Shown: positions 1 through 11,345 of the stretch, piece by piece
How positions within the stretch are numbered: position 1 is the first letter of the stretch
How the letters are laid out: each line of letters opens with the position of its first letter
Assembly (NCBI RefSeq): GCF_024868665.1
Contig: NC_079891.1
Location: 33,533,204-33,597,203, forward strand
DNA length: 64,000 bases
Direction of reading: 5' to 3'
Origin: Triplophysa rosa
Taxonomy: Eukaryota > Chordata > Actinopteri > Cypriniformes > Nemacheilidae
Notes under the pieces: model-generated
What the model was told of the DNA's origin: nothing
The model's database searches: none
What the model saw: the letters and a program-made list of their open reading frames with translations, nothing else
Position numbers and translations under genes: made by a program

Positions 1-63
<63 letters not shown>

Positions 64-137
64 GAGAGAGATAGAGAGAGAGAGAGAGAGATAGATAGAG
101 AGAGAGAGGGAGAGAGAGAGAGGGAGAGAGAGAGAGA
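1..137. repeat. (AG)n microsatellite
   Basis: Nearly pure AG dinucleotide repeat with occasional AT or GG interruptions; it runs off the left edge of the window. No coding signal. Confidence 0.97.
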
Positions 138-1089
138 ACCAACTACTTAAATCTGTTCCTAATCCATCATAAGGCTTGAAAACACAAACATACAAGACAT
201 ACAGTATGGATGGAGAGCATTTGTTTTTTGTCTTTGTGGAGATGAGCAAACCATGATTTCCTGAAGAAAACTAAATCATCAAAGTCAAGTGATTAAAAAA
301 GAGAATAAAGACAGAAATACACGGTATCAGCTCACTCTGCTGCATTCTGAGCTGCTAAGAACAGGCATCAATGATGTTCAAAAAGGACCATAGCACCCCA
401 CAACCACTCTTACACAGAACCCCCATCAATGAGAACAACAGAGGGTGTAACACCAGAACATAAGTGCTGGCTTGTCCTTCGGATGATTGGGACGTCCTCT
501 AAAAAGGCATTTAAATATCAGACAGTGTCTGAACTCTGGCCGCCCCCGGCAGGGCTGCGTTTTTGATTTGAAAGGGAAGTCATGAGCAAGGGGTCAGCCG
601 ATATAAGGACGCCACACGCCTGCCACGGATTCCATCATGCATGAGCCAAAATCCATCTTTCTATTCATCCATCCCTATTTCCAGCATCCCATGGGAGCAT
701 TTCTCAAAGAGCCCGCCATACGCCCTCTCTTACCATCGCAATTCTTCCATGTCCAAATATCCCCCTTCATCCCTCAATCCTGGCTTTTGGCCCTGTAGCT
801 AGACTTTATACTCTGACATCCTTAAAATTATGAATATTAAAATTAAACTCAAAATCTTAATACACTCACCCACATTTCGTTACAAATCTAACGAAATGAG
901 AATTTCCCAATATTTACACACACTTACATCACTGATGCCAAACGCAGCTGGTTCTCACAAACCACGGGTGTCACAATATACCGGTATTGGTATTAACCAT
1001 GATATTAAAACAACAATATCAATATTGTGCTAATTATACAGATATATGAAAATATCGTAAATAATTCCACATTAGATTAAAATTTTTCC
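138..1089. other. Non-coding stretch, nothing recognised
   Basis: AT-rich sequence without a codon-biased reading frame, splice-site pair or terminal inverted repeat that I can support. If the RIMBP-like gene continues to the left, this is intronic. Confidence 0.5.
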
Positions 1090-1459
1090 TTAAAGTGATA
1101 CTTCACCCAAAAATGAAAGTTCTGTCATCATTTACTCACCTTCGAGTTGTTCCAAATCTGTATAAATTTCTTTGTTCTGATGAACGCAGAGAAAGATATT
1201 TGGAAGAATGCTTATAACCAGACAGATCTTACCATTTTTTTGTTCTATATAAGAAGACATTTTGAAGAATGTAGGACAGCAAACAGTTCTGGGGCACTTT
1301 TGACCACAATTATATTTTTTCCTACTATGGGACTCAATAAGGGGTAAGATCTGTCTGGTAATAAGCATTCTTCCAAATATCTTTCTTTGTGTTCATCAGA
1401 ACAAAGACATTTATACAGATTTGGAACAACTCGAAAGTGAGAAAATGATGACAGAACTT
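1090..1459. mobile_element. Angel-like foldback MITE, near full length
   Basis: The left end begins TTAAAGTGATACTTCACCC and runs into TCATCATTTACTCACC. The right half is its reverse complement (GGAACAACTCGAAAGTGAG, AAATGATGACAGAACTTA), so the element folds back on itself. Both halves carry the paired motifs AAGATATTTGGAAGAATGC and GCATTCTTCCAAATATCTT. This matches my memory of the palindromic Angel-type elements of zebrafish and relatives. A close relative lies at 49717-50125. Short ORFs inside are by-products of the palindrome. Confidence 0.8.
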
Positions 1460-2056
1460 ACGATAAACCGACGATAAATATCACGTGATTTATCATCATT
1501 ATGGGAATTCTTTCGGGAACGATAACCGTGAAGTAAACCCCCCCCAAAAAACCCTGATATCGTGACAGTCCTGGTCCGAACTGAAGTCAAGATTTTCAGT
1601 GAATAGACGTTCAATTCCACATACTGATCTCGGATGCAATCTTACCTAGAATTTTAATCAGCGCTGCATATTACGCACAAGATTTAGCACATCTGACATA
1701 CTGAAAATCAACAGACAAACTCAGGATTGTTCTCTAGAATACCTGGAGAAAAATGTGTGCGTAACAGTGCACAAACTAAATTTTGACATCTTTGCCAATG
1801 GACAATCACCTGAGCCATACAGTAAATCTGACGAAACAGGAAATGATGTCATGACAACAGGGATGCATTATCAACTCATCACTCACACCTTCATCGTGAT
1901 CAGGTCTGTAACAGAAACAAGTGAATCCGCAGCACTTATTGATTCTCAACGAGGCCGTACCGAATGAATCCCGCACTGTCCTACATTTAATCTGCAGCGG
2001 GGAATGTGGGTTGAGGTCATTCACTGCGTCTGAATTTAGCCGCTGTCACATTATGA
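1460..2056. other. Non-coding stretch
   Basis: Includes a C/A homopolymer stretch near 1538-1552. Short overlapping ORFs on both strands have no family resemblance. No gene supported. Confidence 0.4.
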
Positions 2057-2265
2057 TCTAAACAAAACTTGAAAGCCTCTCAAGTCGTACGTCTCTGTGA
2101 CCCACAAGAAGATATTTTGAGAAAAGTCTCAGTGGTTTTGTGTCAACACAATGAAAGTCAATGGGCGTCAGTGTTGTTTGGTTACCAACATTCTTCAAAA
2201 TATCTTCTTTTGTGTTCCACAGAAGACAGAAAGTCATACACGTTTGGAATGAACGAGGGTTAACA
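2057..2265. mobile_element. Angel-like MITE, truncated
   Basis: Contains the characteristic inner arms ACAAGAAGATATTTTGAGAA and ATTCTTCAAAATATCTTC, followed by a degraded right end (TTTGGAATGAACGAGGG). The left terminal sequence is missing. It lies just downstream of the candidate exon at 2283-2519. Confidence 0.7.
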
Positions 2266-2282
2266 CGACAGAAATATTGTAC

Positions 2283-2519
2283 CTTTCCAAAGCCTCTTGC
2301 TTCGCATCCATTAAGACCCTCGTAAAATGAATGGTGACGTTTTCCCAGCAAGGAGGCCGGCACCGTCATGCTATTTCCATTCGTCGTAGAAGATCCTAGG
2401 TTTGTCACACTTAGAGTTTCTGGTCTCTCCGATGGATTTTCTCTGTCCGGATGCCCAGGCCCGGCTGGAGATCCGGGTTCACCATTACTCATCTCTGTGT
2501 CCGGTGTAGGGGAACCATT
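2283..2519 (-). CDS. Candidate second coding exon of the RIMBP-like gene
   Basis: On the minus strand a CCCCTACAG acceptor opens a 237-nt, 79-codon frame that ends at a GGAAAG/GTACAA donor. Both edges are phase 0, which fits the phase-0 donor of the 8723-9700 exon on the same strand. The encoded stretch is acidic and rich in Ser, Pro, Gly and Asn, begins NGSPTPDTEMSNGEPG and looks like a disordered linker. I do not recognise the peptide itself; the link to the upstream exon rests on phase and strand. A shorter exon with another donor is possible. The continuation to the left was not found. Confidence 0.35.
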
Positions 2520-3119
2520 CTGTAGGGGCTCGGGGTGATCTGGCCTAGTGCACAGGTCATGCATAACACAAGTTCAAGTTTATATTCCCGACCAAGGAAG
2601 CAGGACCGACATGAAGGGAAAAATAAGTTCACATAGCGGTGTAAAAATCTTCCTCTCCAGGCGAATAGATCAGAAACCCACAAAACGGCGATTCATCTGT
2701 GCAAGTAAAAAGGCAAAGACGCAATACGAAACAGCAGCACAGCTGTTGCCAATTCTTAAAGACACAGTCCAGAAATAAGATGTGCACATTACCTCAAATC
2801 TCAATAAAAAACCTCCTCCAAACGAAGACAGAAACATCGCTGTCAGTGTCTTACAACAAAACCATCTCCAAAACAAAACGAAAATCTGGCAGGGTACAAT
2901 CCGAGACAACGAGAGGCTGACAGATGACGGTCACATCGAGACGTCTATCCCACCCCGTGTACTGCAGCGACGTCTCCTCAACCTTCCGCTGCTGGCGTTA
3001 CAGAAGAGACAGCAGGCGGACATCCACGTGACACAGCCATGACAGAGTTTAAAGCCAAGACATTGACGTCTTATTCTCTAACAGGTCTCTTCAATTTCTC
3101 TCTATAGACTGGATTTGCG

Positions 3120-3520
3120 CTCGGCTCATTGCGCCAGTCTTTCATCCTTAATCGCCTCCGCTCGGTCGTGGAGGAATACGACAGCGAATGATCCCGCGCT
3201 GCATCGGCGCTCACGCTGGCTCTCGAACGTGTGTTTGGTGTGATAACAACATAAAGATGAGGAGAAGGAGAGCGAGAGAGAGTGTTTGTGATGAGAGGAG
3301 GGGGCTGGGTCCTCCTATCACATTCACGCAGGCTCTGGGAAAGAGCCAATCCCAGCTGCAGACCGGGATGGTTGCCATAGAGATGACGCTGGAACCATGT
3401 CTCTCTATTGATCATCAAGCGAGGCAGCGCCACGCAACGGAAAGCGACCGTATGAAGGCCACGCGCGCTTTCTCTGATATTAGCATGAGAAGACAAAGCA
3501 GGAGATGATGTACGCGGTCT
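3120..3520. promoter_or_regulatory. CpG-rich, possibly regulatory patch
   Basis: GC- and CpG-richer than its surroundings, with a CCAAT pentamer (in GAGCCAATCCC, near 3343). About 200 bp further, at 3720-3733, lies GTTACCATAGAAAC, close to an RFX X-box and overlapping a CACGTG E-box. This could be an alternative promoter or enhancer of the minus-strand gene. Open frames here on both strands are composition effects. Function is inference only. Confidence 0.25.
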
Positions 3521-4448
3521 GGAATGTGGAAATGAAGACACAAAGCGGAAATAAAAAACGCACAACCTACCATACAGGGCTTTTCACATACCAAATTCAA
3601 TTCACACGTTTTGATTCAACCAAAAAGAAACGTTATAATTCTTAACACACGGTTCCCGCACGATTCATTCATGCACATTGTTTTACAGAAAACGGCATAA
3701 GAATGATGAAAAAAGATGCGTTACCATAGAAACACGTGAGGATGCTTTAGAGGATGAACTTGACCTTCAGACTTCACATCCTGAACAAAAGTGCGTCTTT
3801 GAGTTTCAGGAGGGCATTTGCCTTTATTCCGTCGCCCAATAGCCACTTCAAATTAAGATCGAATGAAAAAAACATCACCCATCTGTTTCCTCTCGAAAAT
3901 ATCACAATATGGAAGTTAAATGGGTTGGGAATGCATGTTGACTAAATATCAGACACATACCAACTGAAACTGACAAACTCTCTGTGGTTTTCAAATGAAA
4001 TTATCCTGTTATTCTATCCATCTCTGTGGGGCTGAACTGGCAAACTCTCTCATGGAAAAACGCGTCTCTAATTGCCTCTCCACCGAGCAAACACACACAG
4101 ATAGTGTGTAACCCTCCCGTTGAGAATAACTTGAAGTCAATGAACACCCCCCCCATGCGTGTGTGTGTGTGAGACAGCTGTCTTAGGTAAAACACAAGGT
4201 CCATTAACATCTCATTAGACGGCAGGTCTTCATACAAAGAGACACAATTTCACGGGACGGTTGCCACACTGCTGGCTGCTTCATTAATTATGATCAGTTT
4301 GGGGTTTAATGCACTGATGTCTGCGCTAATGCTTTATTCAATAATACAATATAAACACACTGAGGGAAATTATTATTAGTGTTGCACCAGACAGCTGCTG
4401 TACAGTCACCAGAAGTACAGACAAACCCATACTTTCTGTTCTTTCTAA

Positions 4449-5597
4449 TAGGGGTGGGCGATATACCGGTAGATGCGATTAACCGGTAGAAATTTGTCAA
4501 CCCGTAGAGATTTTGGTCTATCGTCTCTATCGCGGTTGAGATCACTTGACGTTGCACGTTACGTTACCACGCATTACACGGTCACTTGGACAATGGAAGA
4601 AGACGGTGCAGAAGCAGTGGTGAGTTCGCTTACACGTGACGAAACCAACAACGAGGAGATTGTAAAGAAAAAAGGTGCATCGTCTGTTGTGTGGAATTGG
4701 TTTGGGTATAGGAAAAGTGATACGAATGAGACGAACGTGATGTTTTAACAAGCGGTGGAAACACGTCAAACCTTTTCTATCATCTCAAATCCAAGCATCC
4801 AAACGAATATGGCCAAAGTAAAAAAATGCGGCAAACCTCAGCCCACTCATCTACAACATCACAGAGCGCTTGCAAGCCCAAAAATCCCGTACGAACTTCC
4901 TTAACGGATGCAATTCCCTACGACAAGAAATCTCGAAGATGGTTAGACACAACGCGTGCTTTTACAACGCACATATGCAAAGACACGACACCTATTCAGA
5001 CAGTTGAAAAGGAGGGTTTTAAAGCTTTGGTGAAAACACTGGATGCGAGATAAGTAATGCCAAGCCGAAAACATTTTCGCCAAGTTTATACATGTCTTGC
5101 CGTAGCGAAGTTGAAAATGAGCTTCGCGATGTCTCTTGCTTCGCAATGACTACAGATCTCTGGACGAGCGCTCAACGCAGCCATATATGAGTCTAACGAT
5201 ACACTTCATAAGCTTACAATGGGAGACCACACGAGAGATCTTATTGCGCAAGGTCTCCGAGAGGCATTGGAGTCTTGGGGATTACAAGAAACCCGGCAAG
5301 TCTGTGTTACTACAGACAACGCGACAAATAGCAAATTTTGATATATATCTTTATTGTGTTTTAAAACTACACGTGACATACAATTTTGTTCACATAGCTC
5401 TTTTTTCAACTTTTTAAGAGTACTGCGACACTTTATGTTAGTAACTCAAGTAAGTAAAGTAAGAACATTAAAACATAAACATTAAACAGTATGTTTATAT
5501 TTATTTATGCGTTTTCATATACAAATTGGTATACTGTGATATCGTTACCGAGAAATAAAATTGCTTCTATCGTGATAGAATATATATCGCCCACCCA
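4449..5597 (+). pseudogene. Decayed hAT transposon with BED-finger transposase remnants
   Basis: Ends are inverted: GGGGTGGGCGATATA on the left and TATATCGCCCACCC on the right. From 4594 a frame starts MEEDGAEAVVSSLTRDE and reaches VVWNWFGYRKSDT, which resembles the start of a BED zinc finger. After frameshifts, further pieces around 5130-5330 read like the hAT catalytic region (a TDLW-type motif, HFISLQW, then a CVTTDNATN-type motif). The frame is broken by stops and shifts, and most of the transposase is missing. No clear 8-bp target duplication remains. It is old and inactive. Confidence 0.65.
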
Positions 5598-6480
5598 ACC
5601 TAAATGAGATCATGCTCACTTTTTTTATGCCAACGCAGCAGCGTCTAACACTAACATCTGCTTGACTAGACACTGCGGAAGCAAAACTTTCATCTGAAAA
5701 ACATGGCAATTTTAACTTCTAAACAATTTATAAAAGGAAACAGTTCTAACGGTACATGCTAAAGGTAATTTTGTCATATACACAACACACACAACTTCAG
5801 ATGAGATATCTCATTTTTTTGTGTCCGACACAAAACGAACTCGCACTAAAAACTTATAACACACAAACTCAAAACACAAACAATAACCCCTACAAACACA
5901 AAAATACACATTTTATTCTATTTGCACTCCAAATTGTCACACAACACTCATAACACACACGCACGCACACACACACACTTAACAGAATGCTAATAAAACA
6001 CAATTTACATGTTTAACATTAAAGCATTTCGCATGAGTTTCAGATAATTGCTGAATTGTGGAAATGGAAATTCAGCTCAAACCTGAAGCCTGTAAACTGA
6101 AACATCATGTGAACTAACAAGCATTTGATAAAAGAGCAGAAAGACTTTCTTGTTTCTTTCCACTGGTCTTTTATTCCAGACGAACTGTGGAGTATTTGTT
6201 TGATGTTTTGAGCACCACACAAACGTCCAATGACTTCACAACAGCCACAAAAGCCAGCACTGCATTTATGTGTCTGTTAGAAAGATTCAATCAGAGAAAG
6301 AAGCCAAAACCAGACCAAATCAAAACCACAGGTTTCATCCAACCTACGGTGACAATTTTTACAGATACTGTAAAAACACCACACAAAAAAAACCACAACA
6401 GAATGATAAACTACACAACCGCTGCATGCGGCTCATTCTACACAGCCAAAACTTTTTTTGCTATTTTATTAAAAAATATA
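5598..6480. other. Non-coding, CA-rich low complexity
   Basis: Runs of ACAC-type sequence around 5775-5980, otherwise AT-rich. No supported gene. Confidence 0.5.
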
Positions 6481-6504
6481 TTTTTGGGTGAACTGTCCTT
6501 TTAA
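6470..6504. mobile_element. Angel-like MITE terminal fragment
   Basis: TTTTTGGGTGAACTGTCCTT followed by TTAA is the diagnostic right terminus of the family; nothing else of the element is recognisable here. Confidence 0.5.
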
Positions 6505-7334
6505 ACAAACTGGCACAGGCACAACACTAAAAATTCTCAAAATGCTCTGCACAACCAGACAGACGATTTATCATCTCTAGCCTCAGAAAGCACAAAACCA
6601 CATGAATGGTCCATTTGATCTTTGTCGTGTAAAGAACGTGTGACGGCGACCGATGTTTGATCTGATCTCAAACTAATATTAATAATTCAGAATGTCACCC
6701 CAAAGAAAAAGGTGTGGGGGGGTGACCCAGTTATGCGACACACAGAACCCCGACTCCTCCATTACAACACACACACGCAGTACTATACTACACAACACAA
6801 AACGAAAGATTTAGAAGTGCACACTTTAATGATAACATCAAGAGCAGCCATCAGAGACATTAGTGAGCGAGATGATCTAATCTCCTCTAATGTGATCCAA
6901 CTGTGCTGTTTCTTCTGCAGTCGCTCTGATAGATGCGTGTTCAATTAAACCTCCACATTAACCTCCAACTCATTTAAACAGTCCATCATTCAATCTCTCT
7001 CACACACACAAACCATAAATTAATCAACTGGCACGTTTGGTTTATTCTCATCTCAGACAGACTGAATTCAACTTGAATTCAACATTCAAGTTTTGGATAT
7101 ATTATTGAACCTTATTCAACATTTCTGACCTCATTGTTCATGCAGATATCAGAGACACACACTCCTTAGGCATTAGAGCCATTGAAATTCACTTCCAGGT
7201 CAAAAAGGTCAGAGGAAAACATGGCCAATGACATCATTACACTTCCTGTCCAAGCGCAGCTCAGAATCCCACATCCATGTGTGCAAAGCCATATAGGTCA
7301 TGCTTAAACAACAAATAAAAGCCTGCAAAAATGA
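6505..7334. other. Non-coding stretch
   Basis: A short G-run and CA repeats near 6710-6790, otherwise unremarkable. No supported gene. Confidence 0.4.
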
Positions 7335-7582
7335 TTTTTTATTGTCATTCCAAACCTGTATGACTTTTTGTCTTCTGCAGAGCACAAAAGAAGATATTTC
7401 GAAGAATGTTGGTAACCAAACAACACTGAACGCCATTAACTCCCACTGTACGAACACAAAACCACTAAGACATTTCTCCAAATATCTTCTTTTGTGTTCC
7501 ACATAAGAAAGAGTCATACATTTTCGAATGTCATGAGTGAACAAATGATTGAAAAAACAATTTTTGGGTGAACTATCCCTAA
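7335..7582. mobile_element. Angel-like MITE
   Basis: Starts inside the left arm (TCATTCCAAACCTGTATGAC), contains AAAAGAAGATATTTCGAAGA and its inverted partner AAATATCTTCTTTTGTGTTC, and ends at TTTTTGGGTGAACTATCCCT. The extreme left terminus is lost. Confidence 0.75.
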
Positions 7583-8127
7583 AATATTTATCACAACATC
7601 TAAAGGCTCACTTATGGAATATTTCTATAGGCCAACATCCACAAGTTGAACTACGCTGTCTTTCCCTTTCTGAAGCACTTAATCATCCGTTTTATAAAAA
7701 CAGGTTTGAATTTCATGGTTTAATTTGTCTTTTATCGCTGTGGCAGTACACAGAAATTGTGGGGGTTCATTCTGTTGCATATGTGAATTATTCATAAGCC
7801 CCATGGACCACACTGTCAGCACAAAGAGAGCAGAAGCGAGGAGGCCTGTGTTTCTGCCTCATTCCCTCTCTCTACTTATCTCATATCTGATCTCCTTACC
7901 ACACAGTTTTCAAACTTTTTGTCAGCTGAACCCCTTTGACCTAAAATCATTTAATTGAAGAACACCCCGAGGAGGTAAATATTTTAATCATTCAAAAGCT
8001 CATTTGCATGTTAAACTTCAAAAACATTTATTTATTTTAATAAAAAATGTGTATATGCACTGGTAGACACACAGTGTACCACACAAACCCCCTGCAATTA
8101 CCTCGTGAACCACCAGGGGTTCGCTAA

Positions 8128-8575
8128 CCGTAGGCGTAATTTGCGGGTGGACATGACCCCACCACTTTTTGAAAGAAATTAAGAAATGCTTGTGGAAAGT
8201 GTTTATTGTTTAGGGGCCATTAACATCTAAAAGTCGTGGAAAACTCAGGTTGCGTTGCTCACACTCATAAGTTATTTTTGCGGAAGACAGAGAGCCGAGA
8301 CTTCAGAAACGTGCAAACCAACGAACAAGTGACATTTTTCGTCATAGGAATAAACTGTTTTTAAGAGTAATGCACCGCAACAGCCAAGTGACCTTCCCCA
8401 AATGACAGGTTGGGAACCACATACTGTGAGAGCTGGAGTCAAATAGCGGAGTAGGCAATGGACGGACCGCCCACTATATATAATAAATATTCCCAACGAG
8501 TTATTAAAGAAACAATTCATTAAAGTATTCATTGTTTTTGTCCCCACCACTTTTCAAAACAACGTTACGCCACTG
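8128..8575. mobile_element. hAT-like non-autonomous element
   Basis: Left end CCGTAGGCGTAATTTGCGGG is an imperfect inverted match to the right end CAACGTTACGCCACTGG. This is the CAGTGGCGTAAC-type terminus common in hAT derivatives. A CCCCACCACTTTT motif occurs near both ends. No transposase remains and no clean target duplication is visible. Confidence 0.5.
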
Positions 8576-8722
8576 GCCTGGGAGAAAAATCAACTTTGAC
8601 ATTTTCTGGGTGAATCTCAACTAGGCAAAATTTGTCACCACAATGAGTTGACATGTTCAAACATTTGTGCATTTTTCCACCTAAGCCAAGTCTGGTCAAA
8701 TGCTACAAAATAAAAGGCTTAC

Positions 8723-9700
8723 CATATCCATATTGTCCTCTGAACATCTGGACGGCGAGCTCCTCAGCTTCTCCAACAGGCTGGGAGTCTGAAGGTCCTT
8801 TTCTTCATCCGACGAACATGGCTGAGGTTTATCTCCTGAAACATCTGCTTGACATGATTCCTCTTCTGTTGCAGAGGAGCTGAGAGGAGGCGTTTCAGAG
8901 TCCTTCTTCATAAGCTGAGGAGAAGCACTCGGAGGCGTCTGGGACAGGGAGCGAGAGCGAAACAGACCTAGCTTTCCTTTGCCTGAAGATTCTGGGACGC
9001 CGCTCAGCAGGTGCATGCAGCTCTTTGACCTCGGCCTGGTTCGGTTTATAACGCACCCTGTTTGGACGTCATTATCCTCCCGGACAGGGCAAACGTGGGC
9101 TTCGAGCAAGTGGCACAGAAAGTAGCTTTTCTCTAAGTCCACTTCTTGCTGGAGCCGTTGAAGCATCTCGACCTGCCGTCCATCTGCTTGCGCAAACAGC
9201 GTCTTCAACAATTCCTCGAGTTTCCGGTACGTCGCCCCATTACCTTTACATCCAAACTCTCTGGCGGACACCTTTGAACTACAGGTCCCAGTATTCTCCT
9301 TCGCCAGTTGACGCTGGAGCTCTTGGGTCTGTTTCTGCTTCTCTTGACCCCGCCAGCGCAACAGACGCCGGACCTCCGCTGCTCGCTCGCGGCCCAACCT
9401 TTCCTGCTGCCGCAACAACTCCAGCGCTTTCTGCTGCTCGAGACGGTACGTCAGCTCCCTCAGCGCTCGCTCTCGCTCCTGCCGAGCCTCCTCGCGCTGC
9501 TTACGCAGCTCCAGAGAGAAGCGCCGGTGGGTCTGCTGGTTACGACTGCGCTCCACGCTTAACGCGGCTCGGAGGCGCTCCACATCCCGCAACAGATCGG
9601 GACCCGAACCGGGTCGGGACCCGCAGCAGGCGCGTTTGGTCGGGCCCTTCTTGGAGAAGAGAACATTAGCGTTATTATTGTTATCACAGTTTTTGTCCAT
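8723..9700 (-). CDS. RIM-binding protein family (RIMBP3/RIMBP2-like), first coding exon
   Basis: A 326-codon exon from ATG at 9700 to an ATG/GTAAGC donor at 8722 (phase 0). Residues 35-135 form an Arg/Glu/Gln-rich coiled coil with EVRRLLRWR at about 109-117 and ELQRQLAKE at about 127-135. A second helical segment, about 158-200, contains QADGRQVEMLQRLQQEV. Both segments resemble the N-terminal region of RIMBP3 as I remember it; the tail after about 220 is Ser/Pro-rich and disordered. RIM-binding proteins use SH3 and FN3 domains to link RIM and calcium channels at active zones; RIMBP3 acts in the spermatid manchette. None of those downstream domains lies in this window, so the assignment rests on the coiled coil. 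Another coiled-coil family is possible. Confidence 0.6.
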
Positions 9701-11117
9701 GATGGTGTTAATGGAAGGTGTGACAGAGATGTGAACTCATGGATGACAGGATACATGCAGCTGGAATGAGCACGAGCAGAGATGCATGCAGGACGCATGT
9801 AATGTTACACAGCACACAGCATGCACAGAGAGATCCAACAACATGCCAACTGCAAACACATGAAAATCATCATCCAAACTCTGACAGACAGATCATTCAC
9901 TTACTTACAGATTTAAATGAAATGAAAATAATACAAAGTTTATGTGCTATATTATGAAAACATATAAAAACATGCAAAACTTCACTGCGGGGTTCACAAA
10001 ATACTCCCACTGCTTGAACCAAAAGTAGCTGCTTATTTTTATCCTCGCTCAGAAGAATGTTTCAAGGTCATGAGACGAATGCACACTAGATCTCACCTGT
10101 TCTCACTTCTCAAATGTTTAACGTCGCCATTCTGCAGGAACCTGCAATGAATGAAAATCTGTGTTCAATACAAAATGTCATTGCAGAAAACTTTCTAAAG
10201 GGAGATTATTCATGCACCAAATTTAGAATTCAAATGTTCAACAAGTATTGACAGTAAAGTCTAAATATAAAGCCTAGCAGTAATAATAATAATACGGTAC
10301 AATTATTGTGCAATAACATATAAAGTAAACAGTTTGGCAAGGTTGTCTTGATTAAGTTATACGGTTTAGAATCTTTTAGTAAAGATATAGTAGGCTATAA
10401 CTTGCACACATAAAGAAGCATGAGTGATAAACGATACAGTTTATACAGTGCAAGTTTTGTATCTTAATAACGGCTTTATTCTCTCTACCTTGCTGAAAGA
10501 CAATACAACTTTTGTTTTCCATACCAAGTATCATAGTATTATAATCCATCAGCTGTTTAACTTTAATATAAAATGTCTTTATGTAGTGTGTTTTAGGTCT
10601 TTTTTCAAGTAGGATTTAATGTTTTTTTATTGGTTCCCATCCACCAGATAACATCCCGCCAATAGAACCAAACACATTACCAGTATAGAGGTCCACAGAA
10701 AGCAACATAGTTTCCATCAAAATCAATACAATTCCCATTATAAACATTAAATCCATTAGAATTTGCATTTGATCCATTTAAACAGCGTAAACTCTACATT
10801 AAAATGAATGTGTGAAGCAGATTTTAAACACATTTTGTGAAATGAAGTAAAAAAATATACACAAATCTATTAATAAACAGGTTAAGTGACAAGGGACACA
10901 ATGAGTTAAAGCAACAAGTGTAGATTAAAGATACGCCGCGTGCGCGTGCACCCGTTACATTGACACACAAACCACACTGACACAATGTATCAAACATCCA
11001 CGATCATATCAAATCAACGTTACACGATAAGGGAACCTTTATCCCCTCAATGCGTTTCAAAATATGCACACGCAGACTCTTGTGGGAGACGAAATAACGC
11101 GATATAAACACGCTTAC
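9701..11117 (-). other. Putative 5' UTR and first intron of the RIMBP-like gene
   Basis: Upstream of the ATG on the minus strand there is a GCTCATTCCAG acceptor at about 9763 and a GAAG/GTAAGC donor at 11118/11117. The coding exon probably has a short 5' leader and one upstream non-coding exon. The rest is AT-rich and contains no other feature I can support. Confidence 0.4.
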
Positions 11118-11345
11118 CTTCGACCATTTAAAGATGAGCTTATTCCTTTTGTTTATCTGACTGATGGATGAATATAAGAGGTGATTACTAATCGAGAAAC
11201 CGATCCACGTGATATTTGTCTTGTCTCAATTGTGAAAACGCGCATTAAGCCTGAGCTTCAAAACACCAGTTGATTCAGCCCACGACACTCAATGTCCGGC
11301 TGCTACAGTAAAGCGTGTGTGCGCGCGCGCGCACGTGTGTGGGGA
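11118..11345 (-). promoter_or_regulatory. Candidate untranslated first exon and promoter of the RIMBP-like gene
   Basis: A strong minus-strand donor (GAAG/GTAAGC) closes an exon beginning somewhere above 11118. CpG frequency rises towards 11310-11345, where an alternating purine-pyrimidine run (GTGTGTGCGCGCGCGCGCAC) lies. No TATA box is obvious, as is common for neuronal genes. Transcription start not determined. Confidence 0.35.

Larger units (their letters stand above)
2520..8722 (-). other. Putative first coding intron of the RIMBP-like gene
   Basis: The span between the donor at 8722/8721 and the candidate acceptor at 2521/2520. It holds a CpG-rich patch (about 3120-3520), a decayed hAT transposon (4449-5597), another hAT-like derivative (8128-8575), Angel fragments and CA-rich low-complexity sequence (5760-5980, 6700-6800). 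No other exon with codon bias was recognised. Confidence 0.4.

Noticed and set aside
3071..3565. 164-codon minus-strand ORF in the CpG-rich patch
   Set aside because: No domain or periodicity; long because of GC-rich composition. It could be untranslated leader but not a supported gene.
9274..9669. Plus-strand ORFs of 131 and 84 codons opposite the RIMBP-like exon
   Set aside because: Ala/Leu-rich shadows of the Arg/Gln-rich coiled coil on the minus strand.
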